Assembly: GCA_016778985.1 (NCBI GenBank) | Contig: JADHOM010000006.1 | Span: forward strand, 1-64,000 | Source of the DNA: Alphaproteobacteria bacterium | GTDB taxonomy: Bacteria; Pseudomonadota; Alphaproteobacteria; Puniceispirillales; UBA1172 | Direction of reading: 5' to 3' | Length of the DNA stretch: 64,000 bases | Shown here: positions 18,590 to 27,551 of the stretch, one piece after another | How the letters are laid out: each line of letters begins with the position of its first letter | How positions within the stretch are numbered: the stretch's first letter is position 1 | Position numbers and translations under genes: made by a program | Notes under the pieces: generated by a model | The model's input: the letters and a program-made list of their open reading frames with translations, nothing else | Database searches by the model: none | Told to the model about the DNA's origin: nothing

Positions 18590-20383
18590 ATGACCAATCC
18601 GGTGAACCCAAATCAGCCGCCAGCGTTATCAGCAAAAGGCGCGCATTGGGTTTCAGCAGAGCCGCCGCCGCATATCACAGCCGGTATTATGGAAGTATCG
18701 GGCATGCCGCACCCCTTGGCACATCTGTTAGCCGCGCGCGGTATCACGAAAACTGAGCTTGGGCATTGGCTTGACCCAAAAATCCGTGATCTTATGCCTG
18801 ACCCGTCACAATTAACAGATATGGATACGGCAGCATCACGTCTGGCTGATGCGGTCATGCAGGGGGAGCATGTTGGTATTTTTGGTGATTATGATGTCGA
18901 TGGGGCAAGCTCAACGGCTATTCTTTATCGGTGTTTAGACCATTTAGGCTTGCCTGTATCCTATCATATCCCGCATCGCTTCACTGAAGGCTATGGCCCT
19001 AATCTGCCGGCCTTGCTCGGATTAAAGGATAAAGGATGCCAGTTAATTGTTACCGTCGATTGCGGGGTAACAGCGCATGCGCCAGTGGCCGCTACGGTGG
19101 AAGCTGGAGTAGATGTGATTATTATTGATCACCATCTGCCGGGGACAGAATTGCCGCCTGCGCTTGCTGTTGTTAATCCTAATCGGCTGGATGATGATAG
19201 TGGCCTTGGCTATATGGCGGCGGCTGGCGTTGTCTTTATGCTGGTGGTGGCGCTGGTGCGTGAATTGCGTCAACGTGATTGGTTTACCGCTAATGACAGG
19301 CAAGAGCCTGATTTAATGGCGGCGATTGATCTGGTCGCTTTAGCAACCGTAGCCGATGTTGTTCCGCTTGCTGGTCTTAATCGCGCCTTTGTTCGGCTAG
19401 GGCTAAAGATTATGGCGAAACGAGGCCGTGTTGGGTTGCGCGTGCTTGCCGATATTGGCCGTCTCAATGCGCCGCCAGATACAGAAGCGTTAGGCTTTGT
19501 TTTAGGGCCACGCATAAATGCGGCTGGCCGTTTTGGCGAAACTGACCTTGGGGTATCTTTGCTGACAACAGATGACCCGCAACAGGCGCTAGAGCTGGCA
19601 ACAATGCTGGATCAGCTGAACATCAAGCGGCAATCTGTTGAACGTGACACAACCGCCGCCGCTTTAGCGCAGGCTGAGGGCAAAACCGATGCTGTAATCT
19701 GTGTTGCTGGCTACAATTGGCATGAAGGGGTGATTGGTATTTCTGCTGGCCGGGTGAAAGAAGCGATGAACAAACCAGCTTGCGTGATTAGTATCTCAGA
19801 AGATGAAGACGGCCGCAAAATTGGCAAAGGTTCAGGTCGCTCGGTTGCTGGTATGCGGCTGGGGGCGGCTATCATCGCGGCTAAACAAAACGGCTACTTA
19901 TTGTCTGGCGGCGGGCATGATATGGCGGCAGGGTTCAGCCTGGATATGGCGCATTTTGAGGCGTTTTGCCAATTTTTAAACCAGCGCGCAGAAACTGATT
20001 TAGCCGACAAGCCACCGTATCAGGAATGGTATGTTGATGTTGATATTCCATTAAGCCTAGCTAATGAAAGCCTGCTTGACTGGTTGGATCGTATCGGGCC
20101 ATTTGGCGCAGGATTTCCGCAACCAATGTTTCAGGCGCGTGATGTTAGAGCAGCATCCTTGCGGCGGATAGGAAAAACCCAAGATCATGTTGCGCTGCGG
20201 CTGGATGATGGACTTGGACAGATTGATGCTGTTGCATTTCGCGTTGCCGGAACGCCATTGGGTGAGGCTTTATCGGCGATGCAAGATGGCCGCAAGGCTA
20301 ATATTATTGGCAGAATTACCCGAAATCGCTTCCGTGGTGAGGATCGACCGCAAATGATTATCACTGATCTGCAATTTGTTTGA
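18590..20383 (+). CDS. recJ: Single-stranded-DNA-specific exonuclease RecJ
   Basis: 5'-3' single-strand exonuclease for recombination and mismatch repair. It has 597 residues. DHH-family motifs are visible: IFGDYDVDGASSTAI near residue 98, TVDCGVTAH near 155, IIIDHHLPGTELPP near 180, and the DHHA1 domain with GSGRSVAGMRLG and LSGGGHDMAAGFS near 430-450. A C-terminal OB region follows. The start lies 6 nt after hom, so the two are probably co-transcribed. Downstream is tRNA-Glu with its own promoter. Confidence 0.95.
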   Translation: MTNPVNPNQPPALSAKGAHWVSAEPPPHITAGIMEVSGMPHPLAHLLAARGITKTELGHWLDPKIRDLMPDPSQLTDMDTAASRLADAVMQGEHVGIFGDYDVDGASSTAILYRCLDHLGLPVSYHIPHRFTEGYGPNLPALLGLKDKGCQLIVTVDCGVTAHAPVAATVEAGVDVIIIDHHLPGTELPPALAVVNPNRLDDDSGLGYMAAAGVVFMLVVALVRELRQRDWFTANDRQEPDLMAAIDLVALATVADVVPLAGLNRAFVRLGLKIMAKRGRVGLRVLADIGRLNAPPDTEALGFVLGPRINAAGRFGETDLGVSLLTTDDPQQALELATMLDQLNIKRQSVERDTTAAALAQAEGKTDAVICVAGYNWHEGVIGISAGRVKEAMNKPACVISISEDEDGRKIGKGSGRSVAGMRLGAAIIAAKQNGYLLSGGGHDMAAGFSLDMAHFEAFCQFLNQRAETDLADKPPYQEWYVDVDIPLSLANESLLDWLDRIGPFGAGFPQPMFQARDVRAASLRRIGKTQDHVALRLDDGLGQIDAVAFRVAGTPLGEALSAMQDGRKANIIGRITRNRFRGEDRPQMIITDLQFV

Positions 20384-20392
20384 TTTATTCGC

Positions 20393-20420
20393 TTGATTTG
20401 CGCCTTAGGTTTAGTGTAAT
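20393..20420 (+). promoter_or_regulatory. Promoter of tRNA-Glu
   Basis: TTGATT (20393-20398), a 16-nt spacer and TGTAAT (20415-20420, 5 of 6 consensus) end 17 nt before the mature tRNA 5' end. This allows transcription independent of recJ. Confidence 0.6.
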
Positions 20421-20437
20421 CATGTGCTTGCCTTTAT

Positions 20438-20513
20438 GACCCGTTCGTCTAGAGGCCTAGGACATCGGCCTTTCACGCCGACAACACGGGTTCGAATCCC
20501 GTACGGGTCGCCA
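20438..20513 (+). tRNA. tRNA-Glu (anticodon TTC)
   Basis: A 76-nt cloverleaf with the CCA end encoded. The acceptor stem pairs GACCCGT (20438-20444) with ACGGGTC (20503-20509), with discriminator G. The anticodon stem TCGGC/GCCGA holds loop CTTTCAC with anticodon TTC at 20472-20474. The T arm is CGGGTTCGAATCCCG. It reads GAA and GAG codons and is a substrate of the GltX encoded at 5.8-7.2 kb. The photolyase gene ends 11 nt downstream on the other strand. No attachment-site duplication was noticed. Confidence 0.97.
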
Positions 20514-20523
20514 TCTCATATCA

Positions 20524-22059
20524 TTATTTTAATTGGTCCAGAAATTGTTTGCTGTCATGCGCGATCTGGGCTTTGCGGGCATCATCCATGCGGGCTAAAT
20601 TGCGATACGGCATCCCCATGCGTGGATTGCCCGACAGCGTGTCAGCATTACGCATCAGAAAATCCCAATATAACAGATTAAACGGACAAGCCTCCGTGCC
20701 CAGTTTATCTTTCACCTTATACGCACAGCCCTTACAATAATCTGACATACGGTTGATATAGGCGCCACTGGCGGCATAGGGTTTGCTCGCCAGATCACCG
20801 CCATCAGCATAAAGCGTCATGCCACTGACATTTGGCAACTCGACCCATTCATAGGCATCGGCATAAACGGCCAGATACCATTCATTGACCTGTGCCGGGT
20901 TAATACCAGCCAAGAGCGCAAAGTTCCCCAACACCATTAAGCGCTGAATATGATGCGCGTAAGCATGATCAATCGTATTTTGAACAGATATCCGCAGACA
21001 TTTCATTTTTGTCTCTGCTGTCCAGTAAAAACCGGGTAAGTCGCGGGTCGCCCCTAACACATTCGCGTCTGCATATTCAGGCATGCGTAACCAATAAATA
21101 CCGCGAACATATTCACGCCAGCCCAATATCTGCCGAATAAACCCCTCGACCGCATTAAGCGGTGCCTGACCGCTATGCCATGCGGTTTCCGCTGCCCTGA
21201 TACATTCCATGGGCGTTAATAATCCAATATTGAGATAAAGCCCAATGTGAGAGTGATACATCCATGGCTCATCACTTAACATGGCATCTTGATAAGTGCC
21301 AAATAATGGCAGGCGGTCCTGGATAAAGCCATCAAGAACGGCCAGGGCTGCTGGCCGCGTGACAGCAAAGAAAAAGCCATCGGTTGATCCCATATGTGCT
21401 GGAAAATGCTTATCCACCATGTTGATAACCGCTTTAGTAATCGCATCAGGCGGATGTGCTGTTGGTGGCGGCGGCGTCAATCCCTGTTTCGGCGGGGCGC
21501 GGTTTTCGGCATCATAATTCCAGTCACCACCTACGGGTTTGTCGTCATCCATCAGCACCTTGTGATGACGGCGCATGTCACGATAGAAATATTCCATTCG
21601 CAATGATTTGCGGCCTTCTGCCCAATCAGCAAACATCTGATGACTGGATAGATAGCGGTCATCCTCATGATAAATGACAGGAGTTTTTAATCGGTCTTGC
21701 CATGCCTTGTCTTGCATGATTTTGATGGCTTGGTTCAACCGATATTCACCTGCGCTAGTGATCACAATCTGATCTGGTGCCAGCATGGCGATATGGCGTT
21801 CTACCTCCGCCATGATCGAATGGGTGTTATCCGGATCATCCAGGGTGGTGTAAATCACCTGATAGCCTTGCTGACGCAAATGTTCAGCAAAATGGCGCAT
21901 GGCAGAAAACACAAAAACCAGTTTCTTTTTGTGATGCTTGACAAAACTAGCCTCATCCATGACTTCTGCCATGAGGATAGTATCATCCTTATCACAGTCG
22001 CGCAGGGTGGCGAGATTATCGCTAAGCTGATCACCTAAAATTACACGCAATGTTTTCAT
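20524..22059 (-). CDS. phrB: Prokaryotic (6-4) photolyase, iron-sulfur type (FeS-BCP/CryPro)
   Basis: Light-driven repair of (6-4) pyrimidine photoproducts using FAD, a ribolumazine-type antenna and a [4Fe-4S] cluster. The ATG at 22059 (after GGAGG) gives 511 residues. The N-terminus MKTLRVILGDQLS is typical of this class. Cys354, Cys442, Cys445 and Cys458 have the same spacing (88, 3, 13) as the cluster cysteines of Agrobacterium PhrB. The adjacent His369-His370 pair in AYAHHIQRL matches its catalytic histidines. ATGs at 22062 and 22074 are alternative starts. It appears monocistronic. A surface-ocean lifestyle would explain the need. Confidence 0.93.
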   Translation of the reverse strand: MKTLRVILGDQLSDNLATLRDCDKDDTILMAEVMDEASFVKHHKKKLVFVFSAMRHFAEHLRQQGYQVIYTTLDDPDNTHSIMAEVERHIAMLAPDQIVITSAGEYRLNQAIKIMQDKAWQDRLKTPVIYHEDDRYLSSHQMFADWAEGRKSLRMEYFYRDMRRHHKVLMDDDKPVGGDWNYDAENRAPPKQGLTPPPPTAHPPDAITKAVINMVDKHFPAHMGSTDGFFFAVTRPAALAVLDGFIQDRLPLFGTYQDAMLSDEPWMYHSHIGLYLNIGLLTPMECIRAAETAWHSGQAPLNAVEGFIRQILGWREYVRGIYWLRMPEYADANVLGATRDLPGFYWTAETKMKCLRISVQNTIDHAYAHHIQRLMVLGNFALLAGINPAQVNEWYLAVYADAYEWVELPNVSGMTLYADGGDLASKPYAASGAYINRMSDYCKGCAYKVKDKLGTEACPFNLLYWDFLMRNADTLSGNPRMGMPYRNLARMDDARKAQIAHDSKQFLDQLK

Positions 22060-22189
22060 CATGCCTCCTTCCATCTATTTATGGGGATGCGTGATGCAGA
22101 CAAGTGGCAGCATACGCATTATTGCACTTCCCGCGTGCTGGTCTTGCTTGCTTTTGGGGGTGATACTTTGATGCTACAGTGATAAAGCC

Positions 22190-22217
22190 AGAGCCAAATG
22201 TAGAGCCAAATGTAGAG
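22190..22217 (+). repeat. 12-bp tandem duplication upstream of fabD
   Basis: AGAGCCAAATGT occurs at 22190-22201 and 22202-22213, followed by a partial AGAG. It lies just before the putative fabD promoter in the 265-nt gap between the photolyase and fabD. It could be a direct-repeat operator or simple slippage. Confidence 0.6.
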
Positions 22218-22222
22218 AAGAT

Positions 22223-22251
22223 TTGCCCGCACAGGCTTAATTTGCTATCTT
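22223..22251 (+). promoter_or_regulatory. Candidate promoter for the fabD cluster
   Basis: TTGCCC (22223-22228), a 17-nt spacer and TATCTT (22246-22251), each matching 4 of 6 consensus positions, about 75 nt before the fabD ATG. Moderate match; position fits. Confidence 0.4.
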
Positions 22252-22324
22252 CCGCACAGTTTTGAGAAAACCTGCATCGCGGGCGCTATTCTCACCCAAA
22301 ATCAGAAACAAGTGAAGACATGCT

Positions 22325-23263
22325 ATGACAAAAACTGCTTTTCTCTTCCCCGGACAAGGATCACAAACTGTTGGAATGGGTGCATCATTGATGGCGTCAT
22401 GTCCTGTCGCTCGGCATATGGTTGAGCAAGTTGATGAGGCGCTTGGCGGTGAGCTTTTATCCATTATGACCAATGGCCCCGAAGATGAATTGAAAATGAC
22501 CCGTAACGCTCAACCGGCACTCATGGCAACGGCGGTGGCGACGGTTCGTTCACTGGAAAAGGCGACAGGCAAATCTATTGATCAGATGGCTGATTTTGTA
22601 GCTGGTCATTCCTTGGGCGAATATTCGGCTATGACGGCTGTTCATGTCTTTGATATTGAAGTGGCGGCACGCCTGTTGCGGCATCGCGGTGATGCGATGC
22701 AGGCGGCTGTTCCTGCGGGTGAGGGGGCGATGGCAGCCCTATTAGGGGTAGATGTAGACGCTGTGGAAAATATCCTTGCGGGGGTTGATGGGCTGGTTGA
22801 GATTGCCAATGACAACAGCGCTGGACAGGTTGTTATCAGTGGCGCGGCGGAGCCTGTTAACCAAGCGATTGCGGCGGCGAAAGATGCTGGCGTTAGACGC
22901 GCTATGCTATTGCCGGTTAGCGCGCCTTTTCATTGTGGGTTAATGGCACCAGCGGCTGATACTATGGCTGAAATATTGGCGGATACAACGCTATATCCGC
23001 CGGCGCTTCCTATTGTTTCCAATGTGACGGCACAAGCTGAAAACGCGCCAAGCGATTTGCGGGGTTTGCTCGTTCGGCAAGTCACTGGCAGAGTGCGCTG
23101 GCGTGAATCGCTTATTCATATGGCAGAACAAGGGGTAACGCGGTTTGTGGAAGTCGGTACAGGGAAAGTCTTGACCGGATTGATTAAGCGGACATTGCCT
23201 GATGTTGAGGCTTTTAACATTGATACTGCTGATGATATGGACAGTGCGGTTGCGGCATTGTAA
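22325..23263 (+). CDS. fabD: Malonyl-CoA:ACP transacylase FabD
   Basis: Loads malonyl groups onto acyl carrier protein for fatty acid elongation. It has 312 residues. The oxyanion motif FPGQGSQTVGMG is near residue 8, the nucleophile Ser is in AGHSLGEYSA near residue 99, and the partner His is in SAPFHCGLM near residue 205. First gene of a plus-strand fabD-fabG-acpP-fabF cluster, the standard order. ATG behind an AAGTGAAGA-type leader with a weak Shine-Dalgarno. Confidence 0.97.
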   Translation: MTKTAFLFPGQGSQTVGMGASLMASCPVARHMVEQVDEALGGELLSIMTNGPEDELKMTRNAQPALMATAVATVRSLEKATGKSIDQMADFVAGHSLGEYSAMTAVHVFDIEVAARLLRHRGDAMQAAVPAGEGAMAALLGVDVDAVENILAGVDGLVEIANDNSAGQVVISGAAEPVNQAIAAAKDAGVRRAMLLPVSAPFHCGLMAPAADTMAEILADTTLYPPALPIVSNVTAQAENAPSDLRGLLVRQVTGRVRWRESLIHMAEQGVTRFVEVGTGKVLTGLIKRTLPDVEAFNIDTADDMDSAVAAL

Positions 23264-23329
23264 CCTGAGCTGACACGTTCTCTAATTATTAAAACGACAT
23301 GTTTTCATCATATATAAGGAGTCCTCAGC

Positions 23330-24079
23330 ATGTTTGATCTTAGCGGCAAGACAGCACTGGTCACAGGTGCAAGTGGCGGTATTGGCTCAGAAATTGCCAA
23401 AGCCTTGGCATCGCGCGGAGCTAATATCATCCTCTCCGGGACACGCCAGCAAGTGCTTGAAGATGTTGCCAGTCAGCTTGCTCTTAAGGCTGATCAAAAG
23501 GCCGAGGTGATCACCGCCGATCTGAGTGATCCAGAGGCAGCAAAAACCTTGATTGAACAGGCAGGCGCTAGCGTTGGCGCTGTCGATATTCTGGTTAATA
23601 ATGCCGGTATGACCCGTGATGGGCTGCTAATGCGGATGAAAGATGAGGATTGGCAAAGCGTCCTTGATATTAACCTAACCTCAGTCATGCGACTAAGCCG
23701 TGCTGCTCTGCGCGGCATGATGAAAGCCAGATGGGGGCGCATTATCCAGATATCATCTATTGTTGGCTATACAGGCAATCCCGGTCAGACGAATTATGCC
23801 GCATCCAAGGCAGGCATGACCGGATTTACGAAATCACTGGCGCTGGAAGTTGCCTCACGAGGGGTGACAGCAAATGTGATTGCCCCAGGATTTATTCAAA
23901 CCGCCATGACGGACGCATTAACCGAAGACCAAAGAGCGGAATTGGTCAAAAAAGTCCCGGCAGGAGTGATGGGGCAAGTCCAGGATATCGCGGCGGCGGT
24001 AGTCTATTTAGCCAGCCCTGAGGCGAGTTATGTGACTGGCGCAACACTTCATGTCAATGGCGGAATGGCCATGATATAA
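23330..24079 (+). CDS. fabG: 3-oxoacyl-ACP reductase FabG
   Basis: NADPH-dependent reduction of 3-oxoacyl-ACP. A 249-residue classical SDR. The cofactor motif TGASGGIGSEIA is at residues 12-23, NNAG follows near 87, and the catalytic Ser-Tyr-Lys is intact in ISSIVGYTGN...NYAASKAGM (about 140-160). The C-terminus VTGATLHVNGGMAMI is typical of FabG. An AAGGAG ribosome binding site lies 6 nt before the ATG. Contrast the SDR at 39.6 kb, whose catalytic residues are changed. Confidence 0.97.
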   Translation: MFDLSGKTALVTGASGGIGSEIAKALASRGANIILSGTRQQVLEDVASQLALKADQKAEVITADLSDPEAAKTLIEQAGASVGAVDILVNNAGMTRDGLLMRMKDEDWQSVLDINLTSVMRLSRAALRGMMKARWGRIIQISSIVGYTGNPGQTNYAASKAGMTGFTKSLALEVASRGVTANVIAPGFIQTAMTDALTEDQRAELVKKVPAGVMGQVQDIAAAVVYLASPEASYVTGATLHVNGGMAMI

Positions 24080-24141
24080 TCAACAAGTTAGATATCTGCA
24101 TAAAATGGCTAGAATAATTATATTTAAGTCATTATAGTATT

Positions 24142-24169
24142 TTTACATTTGGGCTAGTGTTAACATAAT
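24142..24169 (+). promoter_or_regulatory. Candidate promoter for acpP
   Basis: TTTACA (24142-24147), a 16-nt spacer and CATAAT (24164-24169, 5 of 6 consensus) in the 157-nt gap between fabG and acpP. A separate strong promoter for the very abundant ACP would be expected here. Confidence 0.5.
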
Positions 24170-24236
24170 GAATATGATAAACACGCGCCATCTTTGAGGT
24201 CTAACCAGACCGTAATATATCTTTTGGGAGACATCC

Positions 24237-24473
24237 ATGAGCGACACTTTTGACCGTATTAAATCCATCGTTGTTGATCATCTTGGGGTTGATGATGATA
24301 AGGTTACTGAAACTGCCAACTTTGTAGATGACCTTGGGGCTGACAGTCTTGATACTGTTGAACTTGTTCTTGCCTTTGAAGAAGAATTCAATATTGAAAT
24401 TCCTGATACTGCTGCCGAGAAAATTCAGACGATTAAGAACGCTGTAGATTTTGTCGATAGCGCATCAGCCTAA
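24237..24473 (+). CDS. acpP: Acyl carrier protein
   Basis: Small acidic carrier of acyl chains for fatty acid, lipid A and phospholipid synthesis. It has 78 residues. Ser37 in [12 protein letters not shown] is the 4'-phosphopantetheine attachment site. Strongly acidic helix II ([16 protein letters not shown]) is the partner-binding surface. It serves the LpxA, LpxD, FabZ, FabD, FabG and FabF enzymes encoded in this window. GGGAG ribosome binding site 5 nt upstream; fabF begins 27 nt after the end. Confidence 0.98.
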   Translation: MSDTFDRIKSIVVDHLGVDDDKVTETANFVDDLGADSLDTVELVLAFEEEFNIEIPDTAAEKIQTIKNAVDFVDSASA

Positions 24474-24500
24474 CCCTGATTTAATAACAGGCATTTATTG

Positions 24501-25766
24501 ATGAGACGTGTGGTAGTCACTGGCATGGGGATGATTACCCCATTGGGTTATGGCGTTGACCAAAACTGGAATGCGCTATTATCTTCCCAATCCGGTTTAG
24601 TTCAGATTGATGATTTTGATGTATCGGACTTACCTTGCAAAATTGCAGGTCGTATACCGGTGGCTGAACATCGCGACGGTGCTATTAATATTGATGATCT
24701 CATTGATCCGAAAGATCGTCGCAAACTAGATGATTTTGTGGCTTACGGCATTATTGCGGCTAATCAGGCGATTGCTGATTCCGGCTGGATTACTGATACA
24801 GAGGAAAAGGCATATCGCACCGGTGTTATGATAGGCTCTGGTATTGGCGGCTTATCGACCATTTATGATGCAAGCATCATGCTTAAGGAAAGAGGCCCGC
24901 GCCGCATTAGCCCGTTTTTTATCCCGTCTTCGCTAATTAATTTAATATCAGGTCAAGTTTCGATCAGGCATAATATGAAAGGCCCTAATCACGCTGTCGT
25001 CACCGCGTGTTCTACGGGTGCTCATGCTATCGGGGATGCCTCTCGACTGATCAAATATGGTGACGCTGATGTGATGGTGGCTGGTGGTGCTGAAGCTGCT
25101 GTTTGCCGCCTTGGGCTGGCCGGGTTTAGCGCCTTAAAGGCCTTATCTTCACACTTTAATGATATCCCTGAAAAGGCCTCACGCCCATGGGATAAAGGCC
25201 GTGACGGCTTTGTCATGGGTGAGGGTGCGGGCGTTCTCGTGCTTGAAGAATATGAACATGCGAAAGCTCGTGGGGCTAAAATTTATGCTGAGGTTAAGGG
25301 CTATGGCCTGTCTGGTGATGCCTATCATATCACCGCACCGGCAGAAGATGGCGATGGCGGATTTCGATCCATGTCAGCGGCCTTGCAAGATGCTGAGATT
25401 GCTATAGATCAGGTTGATTATATCAACGCTCATGGCACCTCAACGCCGCTTGGTGATATGATTGAATTAAACGCTGTATCGAAGATTTATAATGGCGATA
25501 GATCAAACATTAATATGTCATCAACCAAGAGCGCAACCGGGCATTTGCTAGGGGCGGCTGGGGCGATTGAAGCGATATATTCTATTTTGGCCGTTATGAA
25601 TGATACCCTGCCGCCTACGCTTAATCTTGATGATCCATCAGATGATATTGGCGGCATAAATCTGGTGCCGCATGTTGCTCAGGAAAAGCCTGTTCGATAT
25701 GCCTTATCCAATTCATTTGGTTTTGGCGGCACCAATGCGTCGCTCATCGTTGGCAAGCCAGATTGA
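24501..25766 (+). CDS. fabF: 3-oxoacyl-ACP synthase II FabF
   Basis: Condenses acyl-ACP with malonyl-ACP. It has 421 residues from the ATG at 24501; a TTG immediately before is in frame but less likely. The Cys-His-His triad is Cys170 in VVTACSTGAHAIG, His311 in NAHGTSTPLGD and His348 in KSATGHLLGAAG. The GFGGTNASL C-terminal motif is present. Completes the fab cluster; mltG follows. Confidence 0.97.
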   Translation: MRRVVVTGMGMITPLGYGVDQNWNALLSSQSGLVQIDDFDVSDLPCKIAGRIPVAEHRDGAINIDDLIDPKDRRKLDDFVAYGIIAANQAIADSGWITDTEEKAYRTGVMIGSGIGGLSTIYDASIMLKERGPRRISPFFIPSSLINLISGQVSIRHNMKGPNHAVVTACSTGAHAIGDASRLIKYGDADVMVAGGAEAAVCRLGLAGFSALKALSSHFNDIPEKASRPWDKGRDGFVMGEGAGVLVLEEYEHAKARGAKIYAEVKGYGLSGDAYHITAPAEDGDGGFRSMSAALQDAEIAIDQVDYINAHGTSTPLGDMIELNAVSKIYNGDRSNINMSSTKSATGHLLGAAGAIEAIYSILAVMNDTLPPTLNLDDPSDDIGGINLVPHVAQEKPVRYALSNSFGFGGTNASLIVGKPD

Positions 25767-25839
25767 GCTGAATGTGACTGGGCAAGAACCAGAAACGTCC
25801 TCCCAAAAAGATCAAGCCAAAGATCAAGCTAAATCATTT

Positions 25840-26823
25840 ATGCGTTCATTGCGCAGAACTTTTCGGATTGCTGTTTTTCTGGCCATAGCTGCCGGCTTCA
25901 TCGCTGTCATCCTGTTTATTTGGGTGGAAACGATACTGGCAAGACCGTCTCAGCAAGCGGCTGATATTATACTGGAAATTAAACGTGGTGATGGCCGTGT
26001 TGTGATAAGCCAGCGGCTCAATCAGATTGGTATTATTCATCACCCATTTGTCTATCAAATAGAAGAATGGCGGCGTGGCAACACCTATAATCCACGGGCA
26101 GGCGAATATGTATTTCCAAAAGGCGTTAATTTAGCTGAGGCGATGGATATTATCCACGCAGGCAAAGCCGTTCAGCATAGCATAACCATTGCTGAGGGAT
26201 TGAGCGCCCGCCAAGTCGTTGATATTATTCTTGCTGACCACCGCCTTGATGGTGAGCTATCTGCAATTCCAGATGAAGGCAGCTTGCTTCCTGAGACTTA
26301 TTTTTTCCTCCGTCATGCCGATCGCAATGCGCTTATCAAACGGATGCAGGCGTCTCAAGAGATTCATTTTTCCGAAATATGGGCAGAGCGTCATGACGAT
26401 CATATTATAACCAATATTCAGGATGCGGTGATCCTGGCCTCAATAGTTGAAAAGGAAACCGGCAGATCAGGTGAACGTGCCTTGGTCGCATCGGTCTTCC
26501 TCAATCGCCTAAAAAAAGGCATGCGGCTTCAATCTGATCCTACCGTGATTTATGGGCTTGAACAGGCTGGAATTGAGGTTGATCAATTGCATAAGCAGCT
26601 CAAGCATGACTCGCCTTGGAACACGTATGTCATCAATGGATTACCGAAAACCCCTATTGCTAACCCCGGATTGGCTAGTTTTCGTGCCGTTATCCATCCG
26701 GCAATATCAGACTATTATTACTTTGTTGCTGATGGCAAAGGTGGCCATCGTTTTGCCAAAACCTATGAAGAGCATAAAGCCAATATTGCCTTATGGAAAA
26801 ACAGCAAAACTAATCAGCAATAG
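25840..26823 (+). CDS. mltG: Endolytic peptidoglycan transglycosylase MltG (YceG)
   Basis: Membrane-anchored enzyme that cleaves nascent glycan strands and so sets their length. From ATG 25840 it has 327 residues: a basic stretch and one membrane helix (residues 8-30), a LysM-like region, then the YceG catalytic domain. The catalytic Glu is in SIVEKETGRSGERALVAS and the conserved LQSDPTVIYG follows. GTG at 25774, 7 nt after fabF, would add 22 polar residues with a DQAKDQAK repeat and cannot be ruled out. The usual yicC gene between mltG and gmk is missing. Confidence 0.92.
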   Translation: MRSLRRTFRIAVFLAIAAGFIAVILFIWVETILARPSQQAADIILEIKRGDGRVVISQRLNQIGIIHHPFVYQIEEWRRGNTYNPRAGEYVFPKGVNLAEAMDIIHAGKAVQHSITIAEGLSARQVVDIILADHRLDGELSAIPDEGSLLPETYFFLRHADRNALIKRMQASQEIHFSEIWAERHDDHIITNIQDAVILASIVEKETGRSGERALVASVFLNRLKKGMRLQSDPTVIYGLEQAGIEVDQLHKQLKHDSPWNTYVINGLPKTPIANPGLASFRAVIHPAISDYYYFVADGKGGHRFAKTYEEHKANIALWKNSKTNQQ

Positions 26824-26889
26824 AGCATTGTTTCCTGTAAGCCGGATGTGTAATATCATTTATTATTCTAGAATAATGAGTAAGGTCAC

Positions 26890-27546
26890 ATGACATCATC
26901 GCCAGCCTCACCAGATAAAGAAATTAACCGTCGGGGGCTTATGTTGGTGCTCTCATCGCCATCAGGGGCGGGAAAATCATCGATATCGCGGCGGCTTCTT
27001 GATATTGATAATAACATAACCCTTTCTATATCAGCGACTAGCCGTAAACGCCGGCCGGGAGAAGTTGAGGGTAAGGATTATCAATTTGTCTCCCCCGAAG
27101 ATTTTCAGATTATGATCTATGAAAATCAGTTTTTGGAATATGCTAAAGTGTTCGATCATTATTATGGCACACCAGCTACTCAAGTGATGGAAACACTTGG
27201 CCAAGGCGGTGATATCCTGTTTGATATTGACTGGCAAGGGACGCAATCCTTGAAAGCGACAGCAAGGGATGATCTGGTTTCTGTGTTTATCCTGCCGCCA
27301 TCATATCGGGAATTAGAGAGGCGGCTTAAGAAACGCAACCAAGATACCGATCAAGAGGTGGCCAAGCGGATGTCGAAAGCTGCAGATGAGTTAAGCCATT
27401 TTCCTGAATATGATTATATTGTCATTAATCATGATCTTGAGTCTTCGGTTAATGAGATTCATGCCATTCTAAAAGCAGAACGCCGCCGCCGCCATCGCCA
27501 AAATGGTCTAACCGATTTTGTTCGGAACCTGCAAGCAGGCTATTAA
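26890..27546 (+). CDS. gmk: Guanylate kinase
   Basis: Phosphorylates GMP to GDP with ATP. It has 218 residues. The P-loop is VLSSPSGAGKSSISRRL (about residues 19-35), the GMP-binding region contains SATSRKRRPGEVEGKDYQF, and the lid is near residue 140 (RRLKKRNQDTDQE). ATG chosen at 26890, 66 nt after mltG. Its end lies 5 nt from the convergent rsmA end, with no hairpin between them. Confidence 0.97.
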   Translation: MTSSPASPDKEINRRGLMLVLSSPSGAGKSSISRRLLDIDNNITLSISATSRKRRPGEVEGKDYQFVSPEDFQIMIYENQFLEYAKVFDHYYGTPATQVMETLGQGGDILFDIDWQGTQSLKATARDDLVSVFILPPSYRELERRLKKRNQDTDQEVAKRMSKAADELSHFPEYDYIVINHDLESSVNEIHAILKAERRRRHRQNGLTDFVRNLQAGY

Positions 27547-27551
27547 TCGCC

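Noticed and set aside
20438-22059. tRNA-Glu as an integration site for a mobile island
   Set aside because: No integrase, phage gene or repeat of the tRNA 3' end was seen next to it; the photolyase gene looks native.
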